The notes: generated from the sequence alone by a model not told the origin. Counted from the stretch's first letter, positions 1-12,577 are shown. The stretch is DNA of 64,000 nucleotides from an uncultured Flavobacteriales bacterium (GCA_943787535.1 CALSMU010000008.1:1-64000), one strand, 5' to 3'. A program made the numbers and translations.

Positions 1-38
1 CAATTGAAAAAATTGAAAACCTTTTTAACTAAGAAAGA

Positions 39-335
39 ATGAAAAGGATTATAGAAAAGCCAATCTTAACGGAAAAAATGACTGCTCAAAGCGAAAAGTT
101 AAATCGCTACGGGTTTGTTGTTAGTAAAGACGCAAACAAGATTGAAATAAAAAACGCTGTCGAGAAGTTGTACGGGGTAGCAGTTGACTCCGTAAATACA
201 ATGAATTATGGTGGCGGTAAAAAGAAAATGAAGCATACGAACAAAGGTGTTATCTACCAAAGAAACAAGACTTACAAAAAAGCCATTGTTACTTTAGCTG
301 AAGGTGATACTATTGACTTGTATGAAAACATTTAA
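39..335 (+). CDS. rplW: 50S ribosomal protein L23
   Basis: ORF and family sequence (IIEKPILTEKMT...); operon position before L2. Confidence 0.97.
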   Translation: MKRIIEKPILTEKMTAQSEKLNRYGFVVSKDANKIEIKNAVEKLYGVAVDSVNTMNYGGGKKKMKHTNKGVIYQRNKTYKKAIVTLAEGDTIDLYENI

Positions 336-347
336 GAAAAACTGAAA

Positions 348-1178
348 ATGGGATTAAGAAAGTTAAAACCGACAACACCTGGACAACGTCACAAAATCGC
401 AAATGATTTTGCACCGTTGACAACTACTGCTAACAAGCCAGAGAAAAGCCTAGTAATAGGAAGGAAAAAGAACGGTGGTAGAAATAACACAGGTAAAATG
501 ACGATGCGTAATATAGGCGGTGGTCATAAGCAAAAAATTAGAATTGTTGATTTCAAAAGAAATAAACATGGAATTCCTGCCACTGTTAAAACATTGGAAT
601 ATGATCCAGGAAGAACTGCTTTTATTGCGCTGATAGTTTATGCAGATGGTGAAAAAAGATATATGTTGGCACCAGAAGGTTTGGAAGTTGGACAGAAAGT
701 ATTATCTGGTAAAGATGCAACTCCTGAAGTTGGAAATACAATGTTCTTGTCTGAAATTCCTTTAGGAACAATTATTCATAATATTGAAATGCAGCCTGGT
801 AAAGGTGGTGCAATTGCAAGAAGTGCTGGAGCTTATGCGCAGTTAAATGCAAGGGATGGTAAATATGCTATTATTAAACTTCCGTCAGGCGAAGTAAGAA
901 TGATATTGGTTACTTGTACTGCTACTATTGGTTCTGTATCTAATCAAGAGCATAGTCTTACTCGATCAGGGAAAGCTGGTCGCACAAGATGGCAAGGTAG
1001 AAGACCAAGAGTTAGAGGTGTTGCGATGAATCCAGTTGATCACCCAATGGGAGGTGGTGAAGGAAAATCATCAGGAGGTCACCCTAGATCAAGAACAGGA
1101 TTGGCTGCAAAAGGATTTAAAACTAGAAGTAAAACAAAAGCTTCAAATCGATTTATTATCGATAGAAGAAAGAAATAA
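348..1178 (+). CDS. rplB: 50S ribosomal protein L2
   Basis: [25 protein letters not shown] signature. Confidence 0.99.
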   Translation: MGLRKLKPTTPGQRHKIANDFAPLTTTANKPEKSLVIGRKKNGGRNNTGKMTMRNIGGGHKQKIRIVDFKRNKHGIPATVKTLEYDPGRTAFIALIVYADGEKRYMLAPEGLEVGQKVLSGKDATPEVGNTMFLSEIPLGTIIHNIEMQPGKGGAIARSAGAYAQLNARDGKYAIIKLPSGEVRMILVTCTATIGSVSNQEHSLTRSGKAGRTRWQGRRPRVRGVAMNPVDHPMGGGEGKSSGGHPRSRTGLAAKGFKTRSKTKASNRFIIDRRKK

Positions 1179-1185
1179 TTGACAA

Positions 1186-1461
1186 ATGGCTAGATCACTA
1201 AAAAAACCTCCATTTATTCATTACAAACTCCTGAAGAGAGTTGATGAAGCACAGGAAAAAGGTAACAAATCTGTAATCAAGACTTGGTCGAGAGCTTCGA
1301 CTATCACTCCTGATTTTGTTGGATTAACAATTGCAGTTTATAATGGGAAAAAATTTATTCCTGTTTATGTTACTGAAAACATGGTAGGACACAAGTTAGG
1401 TGAGTTTTCACCAACACGTAACTACAGAGGACATGGAGGTAAAAAAGATAAAAAACGCTAG
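1186..1461 (+). CDS. rpsS: 30S ribosomal protein S19
   Basis: [34 protein letters not shown]. Confidence 0.99.
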   Translation: MARSLKKPPFIHYKLLKRVDEAQEKGNKSVIKTWSRASTITPDFVGLTIAVYNGKKFIPVYVTENMVGHKLGEFSPTRNYRGHGGKKDKKR

Positions 1462-1485
1462 TAGTAGCGGTAAATAACTTTAGAC

Positions 1486-1881
1486 ATGGGCGCTAGAAAA
1501 AGAAATACAGCAGAAAAGAGAAATGAGGCTAAAAGTACAGTTGCAATTGCGAAACTGAACAATGTCCCGACATCTCCAAGAAAAATGAGATTACTTGCTG
1601 ATCTTGTTCGAGGTGAAAATATTTATTCTGCATTGAATATGTTGAAGTTTAATCCTAAGGAGGCTTCAAGGAATATGGAAAAGCTTTTGCTTTCAGCAAT
1701 TAATAACTGGGAACAAAAGAACGAAGGTAAAGATGCAACTTCTGCAGACTTAGTTGTTAAAGAAGTATTTGTTGATAGCGGTAGAGTTTTGAAAAGAATT
1801 CAGCCAGCTCCTCAAGGAAGAGCGCATAGAATTAAGAAAAGATCAAATCACGTTACTATCATTGTTGATAGTGCAAAATAG
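1486..1881 (+). CDS. rplV: 50S ribosomal protein L22
   Basis: family sequence and operon position. Confidence 0.97.
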   Translation: MGARKRNTAEKRNEAKSTVAIAKLNNVPTSPRKMRLLADLVRGENIYSALNMLKFNPKEASRNMEKLLLSAINNWEQKNEGKDATSADLVVKEVFVDSGRVLKRIQPAPQGRAHRIKKRSNHVTIIVDSAK

Positions 1882-1889
1882 TTGAGTAA

Positions 1890-2600
1890 ATGGGACAAAA
1901 AACAAACCCGATAGGAAACAGATTAGGATTCATTAAAGGATGGGATTCAAATTGGTTCGGTGGAAGAAATTACGCTGACAAGCTTGTTGAAGACGATAAA
2001 ATCAGAAAGTATTTGATGGCTCGTTTGAGAAAAGCAAGTGTGTCAAGAATTATAATCGAACGAACTTTAAAGTTGGTTACGATTACGATTAATACAGCTC
2101 GTCCAGGTGTTATCATCGGAAAAGGTGGTTCTGAAGTAGACAAATTGAAAGAGGAGTTGAAAAAGTTAACTAAGAAGGATGTTCAGATCAATATTTTTGA
2201 AATTAAACGCCCTGAACTAGATGCTCAATTGGTCGGAGACAGTATTGCTCGTCAAATTGAAGCAAGAATTTCTTTTAGAAGAGCTATAAAAATGGCTATT
2301 GCTTCTACGATGAGAATGGGGGCAGAGGGAATTAAAGTTAAAATATCTGGAAGGTTAAATGGAGCTGAAATGGCGAGAAGTGAGCAGTACAAAGATGGAC
2401 GAACTCCATTGCATACTTTTCGAGCAGATATAGATTATGCTTTGGCAGAAGCACAAACTACTTATGGTTTGATAGGTATTAAAGTGTGGATTTGCAAGGG
2501 TGAAGTATACGGTAAGAGAGATTTATCGCCAAATTTTGGTATGGCAAAAGGTGGAGCTAGAAAAGGTGGATCAGGAAACAAACAAAGAAAAAGAAATTAG
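1890..2600 (+). CDS. rpsC: 30S ribosomal protein S3
   Basis: [24 protein letters not shown] motif VIIGKGG. Confidence 0.99.
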   Translation: MGQKTNPIGNRLGFIKGWDSNWFGGRNYADKLVEDDKIRKYLMARLRKASVSRIIIERTLKLVTITINTARPGVIIGKGGSEVDKLKEELKKLTKKDVQINIFEIKRPELDAQLVGDSIARQIEARISFRRAIKMAIASTMRMGAEGIKVKISGRLNGAEMARSEQYKDGRTPLHTFRADIDYALAEAQTTYGLIGIKVWICKGEVYGKRDLSPNFGMAKGGARKGGSGNKQRKRN

Positions 2601-2620
2601 TACTTTAAAGAGTTGATATC

Positions 2621-3037
2621 ATGTTACAACCAAAAAGAACAAAATATAGAAAACAGCAAAAAGGAAAAATGAAGGGGAATGCTCAAAGAGGAGCACAAAT
2701 CGCCTTTGGTTCTTTTGCAATCAAAACGTTAGACGAAGCATTTTTGACTTCTAGACAAATTGAATCTGCACGTATTGCTGTTACTAGATATATGAAAAGA
2801 GAAGGTCAGGTTTGGATTCGTGTTTTTCCAGATAAACCGATGACGGCAAAACCAGCTGAAGTAAGAATGGGTAAAGGTAAAGGGGCTCCAAGTCATTGGG
2901 TTGCACCTGTAAGACCAGGGCGAATTTTGTTCGAATGTGATGGAGTTCCTTTTGATGTAGCTAAAGAAGCAATGCGTTTGGCGTCTCAAAAGTTACCGGT
3001 AAAAACTAAATTTGTAGTTCGTAAGGATTACGCTTAA
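2621..3037 (+). CDS. rplP: 50S ribosomal protein L16
   Basis: [31 protein letters not shown]. Confidence 0.99.
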   Translation: MLQPKRTKYRKQQKGKMKGNAQRGAQIAFGSFAIKTLDEAFLTSRQIESARIAVTRYMKREGQVWIRVFPDKPMTAKPAEVRMGKGKGAPSHWVAPVRPGRILFECDGVPFDVAKEAMRLASQKLPVKTKFVVRKDYA

Positions 3038-3048
3038 ATTGTCGAGAC

Positions 3049-3249
3049 ATGAAAGCATCAGAGATAAAAGAATTGACAAAAGAAGAGTTGATTGAGAACT
3101 TAGGAGATACACAAGCGTCTCTAAATAAGCTTAAAATTAACCATAAAATAGCAGAGCTTGAAAATCCAATTGAGGTGAGAGCGGTTCGTAGAACTATTGC
3201 TAGAATAAAGACTGAGTTAAGAAGTAGAGAACTTCAAGCGAATAAGTAA
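3049..3249 (+). CDS. rpmC: 50S ribosomal protein L29
   Basis: family sequence and operon position. Confidence 0.96.
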   Translation: MKASEIKELTKEELIENLGDTQASLNKLKINHKIAELENPIEVRAVRRTIARIKTELRSRELQANK

Positions 3250-3254
3250 GAGCC

Positions 3255-3506
3255 ATGAGAAACTTAAGAAAAGAAAGAGTAGGTGTTGTTGCTAGCAGCA
3301 AAATGGAAAAGTCCATTACTGTTGTTATCGAAAGAAAGGTAAAACACCCAAAATACGGGAAGTTTGTTAAGAAAACTTCAAAACTTGTTGCTCATGATGA
3401 AAAGAATGAGTGTAATGAAGGAGATACCGTAAGAATAATGGAAACTCGTCCATTGAGTAAAAGAAAGAATTGGAGACTAGTTGAAATAGTTGAAAGAGCT
3501 AAATAA
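3255..3506 (+). CDS. rpsQ: 30S ribosomal protein S17
   Basis: [19 protein letters not shown]; operon position. Confidence 0.97.
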   Translation: MRNLRKERVGVVASSKMEKSITVVIERKVKHPKYGKFVKKTSKLVAHDEKNECNEGDTVRIMETRPLSKRKNWRLVEIVERAK

Positions 3507-3514
3507 TAGTAGAA

Positions 3515-3883
3515 ATGGTACAACAGGAAAGTAGACTATTTGTTGCAGACAACAGCGGAGCGAAAGAAGTTCTTGTCATCCGAGTATTAGGAGGAACAGG
3601 AAGGCGTTACGCATCAGTAGGTGATAAAGTGGTAATTACAGTAAAAAATGCAATGCCTTCAGGAAATATTAAGAAAGGTGCGGTTTCTAAAGCTGTAGTT
3701 GTTAGAACAAAAAAAGAAGTTAGAAGAAACGATGGTTCTTACATCAGGTTTGATGATAATGCGGTTGTTCTTTTAGATGACGGTGGAGAAATGAGAGGTA
3801 CTCGTATTTTCGGCCCAGTTGCAAGAGAGTTAAGAGATAAGCAATTTATGAAAATTGTTTCTTTAGCTCCTGAAGTATTATAA
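3515..3883 (+). CDS. rplN: 50S ribosomal protein L14
   Basis: [26 protein letters not shown]. Confidence 0.99.
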   Translation: MVQQESRLFVADNSGAKEVLVIRVLGGTGRRYASVGDKVVITVKNAMPSGNIKKGAVSKAVVVRTKKEVRRNDGSYIRFDDNAVVLLDDGGEMRGTRIFGPVARELRDKQFMKIVSLAPEVL

Positions 3884-3903
3884 ATTAGGCAATAAGAATT
3901 GTT

Positions 3904-4227
3904 ATGCAAACAAAATTAAAGATCAAAAAAGGAGACACGGTGAAAGTAATTGCTGGGGCTGCAGTCGGTCAAGAAGGAAGTGTTCTTGACATTGATCACA
4001 AAAACGAACGAGTATTCGTTGAGGGATTAACTGTTTTAAATAAGAAGCATGTTAAACCACAATCGGATAAAGCTAATCCGGATGGAGGAATCGTTGACAA
4101 CGACAGAAGTATTCACATTTCAAATGTGATGCTAGTTCAAAACGGTGAGCCAACAAGGGTAGGCAGAAAGTTAGATGAGAATAAGAAACTTGTTCGTTAC
4201 GGAAAAAAATCAGGAGAGGTAATATAA
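3904..4227 (+). CDS. rplX: 50S ribosomal protein L24
   Basis: [23 protein letters not shown] motif. Confidence 0.97.
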   Translation: MQTKLKIKKGDTVKVIAGAAVGQEGSVLDIDHKNERVFVEGLTVLNKKHVKPQSDKANPDGGIVDNDRSIHISNVMLVQNGEPTRVGRKLDENKKLVRYGKKSGEVI

Positions 4228-4228
4228 T

Positions 4229-4777
4229 ATGAGCTATCAACCAAGACTTAGAGAAACATATAGGAACGAAGTTGTTCCTGCTCTACAGAAAAAATTTGAG
4301 TACAAGTCGATTATGGAAGTTCCAAAAATCGAAAAGATTGTAATTAGCCAAGGAATCGGTGATGCAGTATCTGATAAAAAATTGGTGCAAACTGCAGCGG
4401 AGGAATTGATGGCAATTACTGGCCAAAAGGTGCTTGTTGTTAATTCAAAAAAGGATATTTCAAACTTTAAATTGCGTAAAGGAATGCCAATCGGTACTAA
4501 GGTTACGTTAAGAAGAACGAAAATGTATGAATTTTTGGACAGATTTATTGCTGTTGCTTTGCCAAGAACCAGAGACTTTAAAGGAGTAAATTCTAAAGGA
4601 GATGGGAGAGGAAACTTTACCGTTGGTATTACAGAACATATTATCTTTCCAGAAATTGATATAGATAAAGTTAATAAAATGTTAGGTATGGATGTTACAA
4701 TTGTAACTTCAGCTAAGACCAACGAAGAAGGGAGAGCCTTATTAGAAGAATTTGGATTTCCATTCGCAAAAAAATAA
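4229..4777 (+). CDS. rplE: 50S ribosomal protein L5
   Basis: family sequence; operon position. Confidence 0.98.
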   Translation: MSYQPRLRETYRNEVVPALQKKFEYKSIMEVPKIEKIVISQGIGDAVSDKKLVQTAAEELMAITGQKVLVVNSKKDISNFKLRKGMPIGTKVTLRRTKMYEFLDRFIAVALPRTRDFKGVNSKGDGRGNFTVGITEHIIFPEIDIDKVNKMLGMDVTIVTSAKTNEEGRALLEEFGFPFAKK

Positions 4778-4782
4778 AAAAG

Positions 4783-5070
4783 ATGGCTAAAGAATCAATG
4801 AAAGCAAGGGAAGTTAAGAGAGCAAAACTTACTGACCGATATGCAGCAAAAAGAGATGAGTTAAGAAAATTAGCTAACAAGGGAGATTGGGATGCAATGT
4901 TAGCATTACAAAAACTTCCAAAAAACTCAATGGCTATACGAAAGCATAATAGATGTCAACTGACGGGAAGACCTAGAGGTTATATGAGACAATTTGGAAT
5001 ATCTCGTGTTACTTTCAGAGAAATGGCTAACTCAGGGTTAATACCAGGAATTAGAAAAGCTAGTTGGTAA
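4783..5070 (+). CDS. rpsN: 30S ribosomal protein S14 (long, zinc-independent form)
   Basis: [38 protein letters not shown]. Confidence 0.98.
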   Translation: MAKESMKAREVKRAKLTDRYAAKRDELRKLANKGDWDAMLALQKLPKNSMAIRKHNRCQLTGRPRGYMRQFGISRVTFREMANSGLIPGIRKASW

Positions 5071-5091
5071 AATAGATAATTAGAGAAAAGA

Positions 5092-5493
5092 ATGAAAGTT
5101 ACTGATCCAATAGCAGATTACTTAACCAGACTTAGAAATGCAATTTCTGCAGGACACAAAGTCGTAGAAGTACCTGCGTCGAACATGAAAAAAGAGATTA
5201 CTAAAATCCTTATGGATAAAGGGTATATTTTAAACTATAAGTTTATCGAAGATGATAAACAAGGGATTATTAAAATCGCTTTAAAATATCATGCGCAGAC
5301 AAAGAAAAATGCAATTACCGAATTGACAAGAGTTAGTAAACCCGGTTTAAGAGATTATAAAGGAGCTAATGAATTGCCAAGAGTTCTTAATGGGTTAGGA
5401 ATTGCAATTTTGTCTACTTCTAAAGGGGTTATCTCCAATAAAGAAGCAGCAACAGAGAATGTAGGTGGTGAAGTTTTGTGCTACGTTCATTAA
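5092..5493 (+). CDS. rpsH: 30S ribosomal protein S8
   Basis: family sequence; operon position. Confidence 0.98.
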   Translation: MKVTDPIADYLTRLRNAISAGHKVVEVPASNMKKEITKILMDKGYILNYKFIEDDKQGIIKIALKYHAQTKKNAITELTRVSKPGLRDYKGANELPRVLNGLGIAILSTSKGVISNKEAATENVGGEVLCYVH

Positions 5494-5512
5494 TTAATTA
5501 GGAGGAAAGAAA

Positions 5513-6064
5513 ATGTCAAGAATTGGAAAAGCAATAATTGAGATTCCGGAAGGAGTTGAAATTAATATATCTGAAGGTAATATAGTTTCTGTAAAAGGAA
5601 AATTAGGTGAGTTATCACAAAAGATTTATGCAGATTTGGAAGTGTTGATTACTGAAGGAGTTTTGGAGGTCAAAAGACCTAGTGACTCTAAATTGCATAA
5701 GGCGCAACATGGTCTGTCTAGAGCTTTAATTGCAAATATGGTAGAAGGAGTTTCTAATGGTTATTCTATCGAGCAAGAGCTTGTTGGTGTTGGATATAGA
5801 GCAAAAAATTCAGGCCAGTTATTGGAGTTAGCTCTTGGATTTTCGCATCCAATTATTTTTGAAATTCCGTCGGAAGTTAAAGTTTCTACGGTTTCAGAAA
5901 AGGGTAAAAATCCTCAAATTAAATTAGAATCTATGGATAAGCAGCTTGTTGGACAGGTCGCTGCAAAGATTCGTTCTTTTAGAAAACCGGAACCATACAA
6001 AGGTAAAGGTGTTCGATTTAAAGGAGAAGAAGTAAGAAAGAAAGCAGGTAAAACTGCTGGATAA
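5513..6064 (+). CDS. rplF: 50S ribosomal protein L6
   Basis: RIGKAIIEIPEGVE; PEPYKGKGVRFKGE. Confidence 0.98.
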   Translation: MSRIGKAIIEIPEGVEINISEGNIVSVKGKLGELSQKIYADLEVLITEGVLEVKRPSDSKLHKAQHGLSRALIANMVEGVSNGYSIEQELVGVGYRAKNSGQLLELALGFSHPIIFEIPSEVKVSTVSEKGKNPQIKLESMDKQLVGQVAAKIRSFRKPEPYKGKGVRFKGEEVRKKAGKTAG

Positions 6065-6092
6065 TAAGATTTGAATAATAAAAGCAAGAGTT

Positions 6093-6446
6093 ATGGCTTT
6101 ATCAAGAGAAGATAGAAGAATCAGAATTAAAAGAAGAATCCGTAAAACGGTTACAGGAACATCTTCAAGACCAAGGTTGTCAGTATTTAGAAGTAATAAG
6201 CAAATTTATGCTCAATTAATTGACGATGTAGCTGGTGTAACTTTGGGATCAGCGTCTTCAATAAAGAATGATGCTGCTCAAAAAGGTAACAAAATTGAAC
6301 AAGCTAAATTGATAGGAAAAGAAATCGCAGGAATAGCAAAAAAGGCAGGATTAGAATCTGTAGTTTTTGATAGAAATGGTTACTTATATCATGGTAGAGT
6401 AAAAGCTTTAGCAGAAGCAGCTAGAGAAGAAGGTATTAAATTTTAA
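6093..6446 (+). CDS. rplR: 50S ribosomal protein L18
   Basis: [46 protein letters not shown]. Confidence 0.98.
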   Translation: MALSREDRRIRIKRRIRKTVTGTSSRPRLSVFRSNKQIYAQLIDDVAGVTLGSASSIKNDAAQKGNKIEQAKLIGKEIAGIAKKAGLESVVFDRNGYLYHGRVKALAEAAREEGIKF

Positions 6447-6452
6447 TAGGAA

Positions 6453-6971
6453 ATGGCACAATCAAAGATAAAAAACGTTAAGTCAGCAGACATTGAGTTG
6501 AAAGACAAGTTAGTTGCAATAAACCGTGTAACTAAAGTAACTAAGGGTGGTAGAACCTTCAGTTTTGCTGCAATTGTTGTCGTGGGAGACGAAAATGGTA
6601 CTGTAGGCCATGGTAAAGGTAAAGCAAAAGAGGTAGTAGAGGCAATTTCTAAAGCTATTGATAATGCAAAAAAGAACCTTATCAAAGTTCCGGTTATCAA
6701 TAATACTATTCCTCATACCCAAGTTGGTAAAGCTGATGGAGGTAGAGTGTTTTTAAAGCCAGCTTCTGAAGGTACCGGTGTTATTGCAGGTGGCGCGATG
6801 CGTGCAGTTTTGGAGAGTGCAGGTATACATAATGTACTAGCAAAATCACAAGGTTCTTCCAACCCTCACAATGTTGTGATGGCTACAATAGATGCTTTAT
6901 CTAAGATGCGTGATGCGAATGCAGTAGCTTATCAAAGAGGAGTTTCTTTAGATAAAGTATTTAACGGATAA
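6453..6971 (+). CDS. rpsE: 30S ribosomal protein S5
   Basis: [36 protein letters not shown]. Confidence 0.99.
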   Translation: MAQSKIKNVKSADIELKDKLVAINRVTKVTKGGRTFSFAAIVVVGDENGTVGHGKGKAKEVVEAISKAIDNAKKNLIKVPVINNTIPHTQVGKADGGRVFLKPASEGTGVIAGGAMRAVLESAGIHNVLAKSQGSSNPHNVVMATIDALSKMRDANAVAYQRGVSLDKVFNG

Positions 6972-6985
6972 TAATAGTTAGAGCG

Positions 6986-7171
6986 ATGGCAAAGATTAAA
7001 GTAATACAATATAAAAGCGGAATCAATAGACCGATGCGACAAAAGCTTACACTGGAAGCTCTTGGTTTTACCAAAAAAGGTAGCATGCATAAAGTTATTG
7101 AACACGAGGCTACTCCACAGATTTTAGGAATGGTTAAGAAGATTGGACATTTAGTGAAAATTGTAGATTAA
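6986..7171 (+). CDS. rpmD: 50S ribosomal protein L30
   Basis: family sequence; operon position. Confidence 0.96.
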   Translation: MAKIKVIQYKSGINRPMRQKLTLEALGFTKKGSMHKVIEHEATPQILGMVKKIGHLVKIVD

Positions 7172-7192
7172 ACTACAAAAGAATTTATAGAA

Positions 7193-7639
7193 ATGAAATT
7201 ACATAATTTAAAACCTGCAGAAGGTTCCACAAAGAATAGAAAGAGAATTGCAAGAGGGCAAGGATCTGGACATGGCGGAACTGCAACGAGAGGACACAAA
7301 GGAGCTAAATCTAGATCAGGATATAGTAGCAAAATCGGATTTGAAGGTGGTCAAATGCCACTTCAGAAAAGAGTGCCTAAATTTGGATTCACAAATATTA
7401 ACCGTGTTGAATACAAGGGTATTAATTTGGATGCAATTCAGACCCTGATAGATTCTAAAAAGGTTAAGGAGATTACTCCGGAAATACTTATTGAAAATGG
7501 ACTTGTCAGTAAGAACGATTTAGTCAAAATTTTAGGAAGAGGAGAGCTGAAATCAAAAATTGGTATTAAGGCGAACGGATTTTCTGCTACTGCTAAAGCA
7601 GCTATTGAAGCAGCAGGAGGTACAGCAGAAGTAATATAA
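7193..7639 (+). CDS. rplO: 50S ribosomal protein L15
   Basis: [22 protein letters not shown]. Confidence 0.98.
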   Translation: MKLHNLKPAEGSTKNRKRIARGQGSGHGGTATRGHKGAKSRSGYSSKIGFEGGQMPLQKRVPKFGFTNINRVEYKGINLDAIQTLIDSKKVKEITPEILIENGLVSKNDLVKILGRGELKSKIGIKANGFSATAKAAIEAAGGTAEVI

Positions 7640-7655
7640 GTTATAGTTTACTTGG

Positions 7656-8981
7656 ATGAAAGGATTGATTACAACATTAAAGCACATTTGGGCAGTTGAA
7701 GAACTAAGGAAAAGAATTATTTATACTTTAGGGTTAATCCTAGTGTATAGAATAGGGTCTTTTATCGTTCTGCCTGGTGTTGATACGGCAGTACTTAATT
7801 CGCAAGCTGCGGATGGTGGAATCTTAAGTCTTATTAATATGTTTGCTGGTGGTGCATTTTCACGTGCATCAGTTATGGCTTTAGGGATCATGCCTTACAT
7901 ATCTGCTTCGATTGTTATGCAATTATTAGGGATGGCAGTTCCAGTAGTTCAGAAATTACAAAAAGACGGAGAAAGTGGAAGAAAGAAAATCAATCAATAT
8001 ACCCGTTATTTAACTATAGTTATTTGTTTGTTTCAAGCACCGGCTTATGTCTCTCAATTTGCTTTGGCAGGAGTAGCTGATCCATCTGTTTTATGGTGGA
8101 TACAAACATTAATGATTCTTACTGCTGGTACTATGTTCGTAACATGGTTAGGGGAAAGGATTACTGATAGAGGATTAGGAAACGGAATTTCACTGATAAT
8201 CACCATAGGTATTGTAGCTAATTTACCAGGGGCTTTCTTACAAGAATTAGGAGCGAAAGTAACTAACGGTGGTATGGTTATCTTGTTAGTTGAATTGGTC
8301 GTTTTATTGTTTGTGATATTGGCAACAGTTTTATTAGTGCAAGGCACACGTCGGATTCCTATTCAAACTGCAAAAAGAGTTATTGGTAGAGGGACAAGAC
8401 AAGCAGTTGCTGGTGGACAGAGAAGTTATATTCCTCTGAAAATAAACCAAGCGGGGGTAATGCCGATAATTTTTGCGCAAGCTTTAATGTTTTTGCCTTC
8501 AATGATTTTTCAAGGAACTGATCTAGGTGTGGAATTTGCAAATATGAAAGGGTTTTGGTACAACTTCACATTCTTTTTATTGATTGTTGTATTTACGTAT
8601 TTCTATACTGCAATGATGATGAATCCAAACCAAATGGCGGATGAATTAAAAAGAGGAGGATCATTTATTCCAGGTGTTAAACCAGGAAGAAAAACATCAG
8701 AGTTTATTGATTCATTATTGTCTAGATTGGTGTTACCTGGATCTATATTTTTAGGATTTATAGCTATATTGCCTGCTTTCGCTATGAACGCAGATATTAG
8801 CCAGTCATTTGCTTACTTCTTTGGAGGTACATCATTGTTAATTATGGTAGGTGTTGTTTTAGATACACTGCAGCAAATAGAAAGTCATTTATTAAACCGT
8901 CATTATGATGGGTTAATGAAAGGTGGGAGAATAAAAGGGCGTTCTACTTCATCGGCAGTGTCGATGCAGCAGTCGCTTTAA
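7656..8981 (+). CDS. secY: Preprotein translocase subunit SecY
   Basis: multi-TM SecY sequence (GLGNGISLIITIGI, NRHYDGLMKGGRIKGR). Confidence 0.99.
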   Translation: MKGLITTLKHIWAVEELRKRIIYTLGLILVYRIGSFIVLPGVDTAVLNSQAADGGILSLINMFAGGAFSRASVMALGIMPYISASIVMQLLGMAVPVVQKLQKDGESGRKKINQYTRYLTIVICLFQAPAYVSQFALAGVADPSVLWWIQTLMILTAGTMFVTWLGERITDRGLGNGISLIITIGIVANLPGAFLQELGAKVTNGGMVILLVELVVLLFVILATVLLVQGTRRIPIQTAKRVIGRGTRQAVAGGQRSYIPLKINQAGVMPIIFAQALMFLPSMIFQGTDLGVEFANMKGFWYNFTFFLLIVVFTYFYTAMMMNPNQMADELKRGGSFIPGVKPGRKTSEFIDSLLSRLVLPGSIFLGFIAILPAFAMNADISQSFAYFFGGTSLLIMVGVVLDTLQQIESHLLNRHYDGLMKGGRIKGRSTSSAVSMQQSL

Positions 8982-8992
8982 TTTTTAGTCGT

Positions 8993-9769
8993 ATGGTTTT
9001 CTATAAGACTAAAGAAGAAATTGAACTATTAAGAGAAAGTTCTTTACTTGTTGGAAAAACTTTAGCAGAAGTTGCTAAGCTCATTAAACCGGGTGTAACT
9101 ACTCTGCAATTAGATAAAATTGCAGAAGAGTTTATTCGAGATAATGGGGCTGAACCTGGATTCCTAGGATACGGTGGATTTCCGAATACTTTATGTACTT
9201 CGGTAAATGAAGCGGTTGTTCATGGAGTTCCAAATGACAAACCACTGATAGATGGAGACATAGTTTCTGTTGACTGCGGTACGCTGATGAATGGCTTTTA
9301 TGGAGATTCAGCTTACACCTTCGAAATCGGAGAGGTAACGCCAGAGATTCATAAACTACTTGAAGTAACCAAAGAATGTTTGAATAAAGCTGTAGAAGCA
9401 GCAGTATCAGGCAATAGAATAGGTGATATTGGGTATGCCGTACAAAAACACGCAGAGCATAATGGATATGGTGTAGTTAGAGAATTAGTAGGTCATGGAT
9501 TAGGGAGAGGATTGCACGAAAAACCAGAAGTGCCAAATTATGGTAGGAGAGGTAGAGGACTAAAAATGAAAGAAGGTTTAGTTATCGCTATCGAACCGAT
9601 GATTAATTTGGGAGTTAAGGAAGTGTCTCAATTAGAAGATGGATGGACAATCGTTACGAAAGATAGAAAACCATCAGCTCATTTTGAACACGATGTAGCA
9701 ATAGCAAAAGGTAAAGCAGAAGTTTTGTCAACATTTAAATATATTGAAGAAGTATTAAATAAGAATTAG
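8993..9769 (+). CDS. map: Type I methionine aminopeptidase
   Basis: [36 protein letters not shown] metal-site motifs. Confidence 0.98.
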   Translation: MVFYKTKEEIELLRESSLLVGKTLAEVAKLIKPGVTTLQLDKIAEEFIRDNGAEPGFLGYGGFPNTLCTSVNEAVVHGVPNDKPLIDGDIVSVDCGTLMNGFYGDSAYTFEIGEVTPEIHKLLEVTKECLNKAVEAAVSGNRIGDIGYAVQKHAEHNGYGVVRELVGHGLGRGLHEKPEVPNYGRRGRGLKMKEGLVIAIEPMINLGVKEVSQLEDGWTIVTKDRKPSAHFEHDVAIAKGKAEVLSTFKYIEEVLNKN

Positions 9770-9770
9770 A

Positions 9771-9989
9771 ATGGCTAAACAAGCGTCTATAGAACAAGAT
9801 GGAACAATTATCGAAGCGTTGTCAAATGCAATGTTTCGTGTAGAGTTGGAAAATGGACATATTCTTACGGCTCATATTTCAGGAAAGATGAGAATGCACT
9901 ATATTCGCATTCTTCCTGGAGATAAAGTAAAGGTAGAAATGTCGCCATATGATTTAACAAAAGGAAGAATTTCGTTCAGATATAAGTAA
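9771..9989 (+). CDS. infA: Translation initiation factor IF-1
   Basis: S1-like fold sequence [25 protein letters not shown]. Confidence 0.99.
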   Translation: MAKQASIEQDGTIIEALSNAMFRVELENGHILTAHISGKMRMHYIRILPGDKVKVEMSPYDLTKGRISFRYK

Positions 9990-10022
9990 TCTGCGCGAAT
10001 CGGAATACATAAAACAAAAGAG

Positions 10023-10139
10023 ATGAAAGTAAGAGCATCAGTAAAGAAAAGATCATCCGACTGCAAAATTGTACGCAGAAAGGGTAGGTTGTACGTTATT
10101 AACAAAAAGAATCCTAAATTCAAACAACGTCAAGGATAG
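10023..10139 (+). CDS. rpmJ: 50S ribosomal protein L36 (not in supplied ORF track)
   Basis: Manual translation: [38 protein letters not shown]; located between infA and rpsM. Confidence 0.97.
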   Translation: MKVRASVKKRSSDCKIVRRKGRLYVINKKNPKFKQRQG

Positions 10140-10154
10140 AAAACATTAAGTATT

Positions 10155-10532
10155 ATGGCAAGAATTGCAGGAATAGATGTACCAAACAATAAGAGAGGTG
10201 TAATAAGTTTAACTTACATCTACGGTATTGGTAGAAGTACAGCCGCTAAAATATTAGCTAAAGCGGGTGTAGACGAAAATATTAAGGTAGATGACTGGAA
10301 TGATGATCAGATCGGAGCAATCCGTAATGTGATATCTGAAGAGTATAAGGTTGAAGGATCTTTGCGCTCTGAAATACAGCTGAATATCAAGCGTTTAATG
10401 GATATTGGATGCCAAAGAGGGATACGTCATAGAAATGGCTTACCTTTGCGCGGCCAAAGAACAAAAAACAACGCGAGAACTAGAAAAGGAAAAAGAAAAA
10501 CTGTTGCTAATAAGAAAAAAGCAACGAAGTAA
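10155..10532 (+). CDS. rpsM: 30S ribosomal protein S13
   Basis: [27 protein letters not shown]. Confidence 0.99.
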   Translation: MARIAGIDVPNNKRGVISLTYIYGIGRSTAAKILAKAGVDENIKVDDWNDDQIGAIRNVISEEYKVEGSLRSEIQLNIKRLMDIGCQRGIRHRNGLPLRGQRTKNNARTRKGKRKTVANKKKATK

Positions 10533-10547
10533 TAAATAAGCTTAATT

Positions 10548-10931
10548 ATGGCTAAGTCAGTAAAAAAGAAGAAGAAAGTTAAAGTTGATCCTGTTGGAGA
10601 AGCGCACATTCAGGCTTCATTTAATAACGTTATCATATCATTATGTAACGCAAGCGGTCAGGTAATATCTTGGTCTTCTGCCGGTAAAATGGGGTTCAGA
10701 GGATCTAAAAAGAATACACCTTATGCTGCACAAGTAGCAGCTGAAGATTGTGCTAAGGAAGCATTTGATTTCGGATTACGTAAAGTTAAAGTTTATGTAA
10801 AAGGACCTGGATCTGGTAGAGAGTCTGCCATCCGTTCTCTTCATAACAATGGAATTGAGGTAACAGAGATTAATGATGTTACACCTCAACCGCATAATGG
10901 TTGTCGTCCACCGAAAAGACGTAGAGTTTAA
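10548..10931 (+). CDS. rpsK: 30S ribosomal protein S11
   Basis: [19 protein letters not shown]-terminus. Confidence 0.99.
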   Translation: MAKSVKKKKKVKVDPVGEAHIQASFNNVIISLCNASGQVISWSSAGKMGFRGSKKNTPYAAQVAAEDCAKEAFDFGLRKVKVYVKGPGSGRESAIRSLHNNGIEVTEINDVTPQPHNGCRPPKRRRV

Positions 10932-10952
10932 TTATTAGTAAATTATTATAAG

Positions 10953-11555
10953 ATGGCAAGGTACACAGGACCCAAATCGAAAATTGCAAGAAAATTCAAG
11001 GACCCTATTTTTGGTGCTGATAAAACTTTGGAGAAGAAAAATTATCCTCCAGGGATGCACGGACAAGGTAGAAGAAGAGGAAAACAATCTGAATATGCAG
11101 TTCAATTAGCTGAAAAGCAAAAAGCAAAATACACTTACGGTATATTAGAACGTCAATTTTCTAATCTATTTAAAAAAGCAAGTTCTAAATCTGGTATTAC
11201 AGGGGAACTTTTACTGCAATTGTGTGAAGCACGATTAGACAACATTGTATATAGATTAGGAATTGCTCCTACTCGTGATGCAGCTCGTCAATTTGTTTCT
11301 CATCGTCATATTACAGTGAATGGTCAGATTGTAAATATTCCTTCTTATTCAATTAAAGTAGGAGAAGTTATTGCAGTGCGTGAAAAATCTAAATCACTAG
11401 AAAAAGTAACTCTTTCATTGGCTAATAGAACTTCGTATGATTGGTTAGATTGGAATTCTAGTGAAATGTCAGGAGAGATGAAAATCACTCCTACAAGAGA
11501 TCAAATTCCAGAAAACATTAAAGAGCAACTTATCGTTGAATTATACTCTAAATAA
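10953..11555 (+). CDS. rpsD: 30S ribosomal protein S4
   Basis: S4 family sequence, [31 protein letters not shown]. Confidence 0.99.
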   Translation: MARYTGPKSKIARKFKDPIFGADKTLEKKNYPPGMHGQGRRRGKQSEYAVQLAEKQKAKYTYGILERQFSNLFKKASSKSGITGELLLQLCEARLDNIVYRLGIAPTRDAARQFVSHRHITVNGQIVNIPSYSIKVGEVIAVREKSKSLEKVTLSLANRTSYDWLDWNSSEMSGEMKITPTRDQIPENIKEQLIVELYSK

Positions 11556-11584
11556 TAGAGGTTAACAAAATTAAAACTATAGAA

Positions 11585-12577
11585 ATGGCAATTTTAGATT
11601 TCCAAAAACCAGATAAAGTAATCATGATAGATTCTACAGACTATCATGGAAAATTTGAATTTCGTCCACTTGAACCAGGATATGGTATCACAGTAGGTAA
11701 CGCACTTCGAAGAATTCTTTTAAACTCTTTAGAAGGGTTTGCAATTGCTTCTGTTAAAATAGAAGGGGTTGATCATGAATTTGCAACTATTAAAGGTGTT
11801 GTTGAAGATGTAACTGAGATTATTTTGAATTTGAAACAAGTTCGTTTCAAAAGACAAATTGAGGATACTGATTATGAAAAAGTTGTTATTACATCATCAG
11901 GGCAAGAGACATTGACTGCTGGAGATATAGGGAAATTTACATCTGCATTTCAAGTACTAAACCCGGACCATGTCCTATGTCACATGGATTCTTCAGTGAA
12001 ATTGAATATTGAAATAACCATTAATAAGGGTAGAGGATATGTTCCTTCTGAAGAAAACAAATTGACGAATGCATCTGTTGGGACAATTTTTGTCGATTCT
12101 ATTTATACGCCAATTAAAAACGTTAAGTATTCTATTGAAAACTTTCGTGTTGAGCAAAAAACGGATTACGAAAAATTAGTAATGGAAATTGATACGGATG
12201 GATCAATAAACCCGAAAGATGCTTTAAAGGAATCAGCAAGAATCTTGATTCACCACTTCCAATTATTCTCAGATGAGAGAATCACATTGGATGATGATGA
12301 AAGAGCGGAATCTGAAGAGTTTGATGAAACGTCTTTACATATGCGCCAGTTACTTAAAACAAGATTGGTTGATATGGATTTATCTGTAAGAGCATTGAAT
12401 TGCTTAAAAGCTGCAGATGTTGAAACACTGGGAGAATTAGTTTCTTATAATAAAAATGATTTGTTGAAATTTAGAAACTTTGGTAAAAAGTCATTGACTG
12501 AGTTGGAAGACTTGATTGAATCAAAAGGACTTTCTTTTGGAATGGATGTTTCAAAATATAAGTTAGATAGAGAATAA
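11585..12577 (+). CDS. rpoA: DNA-directed RNA polymerase alpha subunit
   Basis: [25 protein letters not shown]; alpha[15 protein letters not shown]-like. Confidence 0.99.
   Translation: MAILDFQKPDKVIMIDSTDYHGKFEFRPLEPGYGITVGNALRRILLNSLEGFAIASVKIEGVDHEFATIKGVVEDVTEIILNLKQVRFKRQIEDTDYEKVVITSSGQETLTAGDIGKFTSAFQVLNPDHVLCHMDSSVKLNIEITINKGRGYVPSEENKLTNASVGTIFVDSIYTPIKNVKYSIENFRVEQKTDYEKLVMEIDTDGSINPKDALKESARILIHHFQLFSDERITLDDDERAESEEFDETSLHMRQLLKTRLVDMDLSVRALNCLKAADVETLGELVSYNKNDLLKFRNFGKKSLTELEDLIESKGLSFGMDVSKYKLDRE

Noticed and set aside
4237-4722. 161-aa minus-strand ORF
   Set aside because: Antisense to rplE within a ribosomal operon; composition is that of a shadow ORF.
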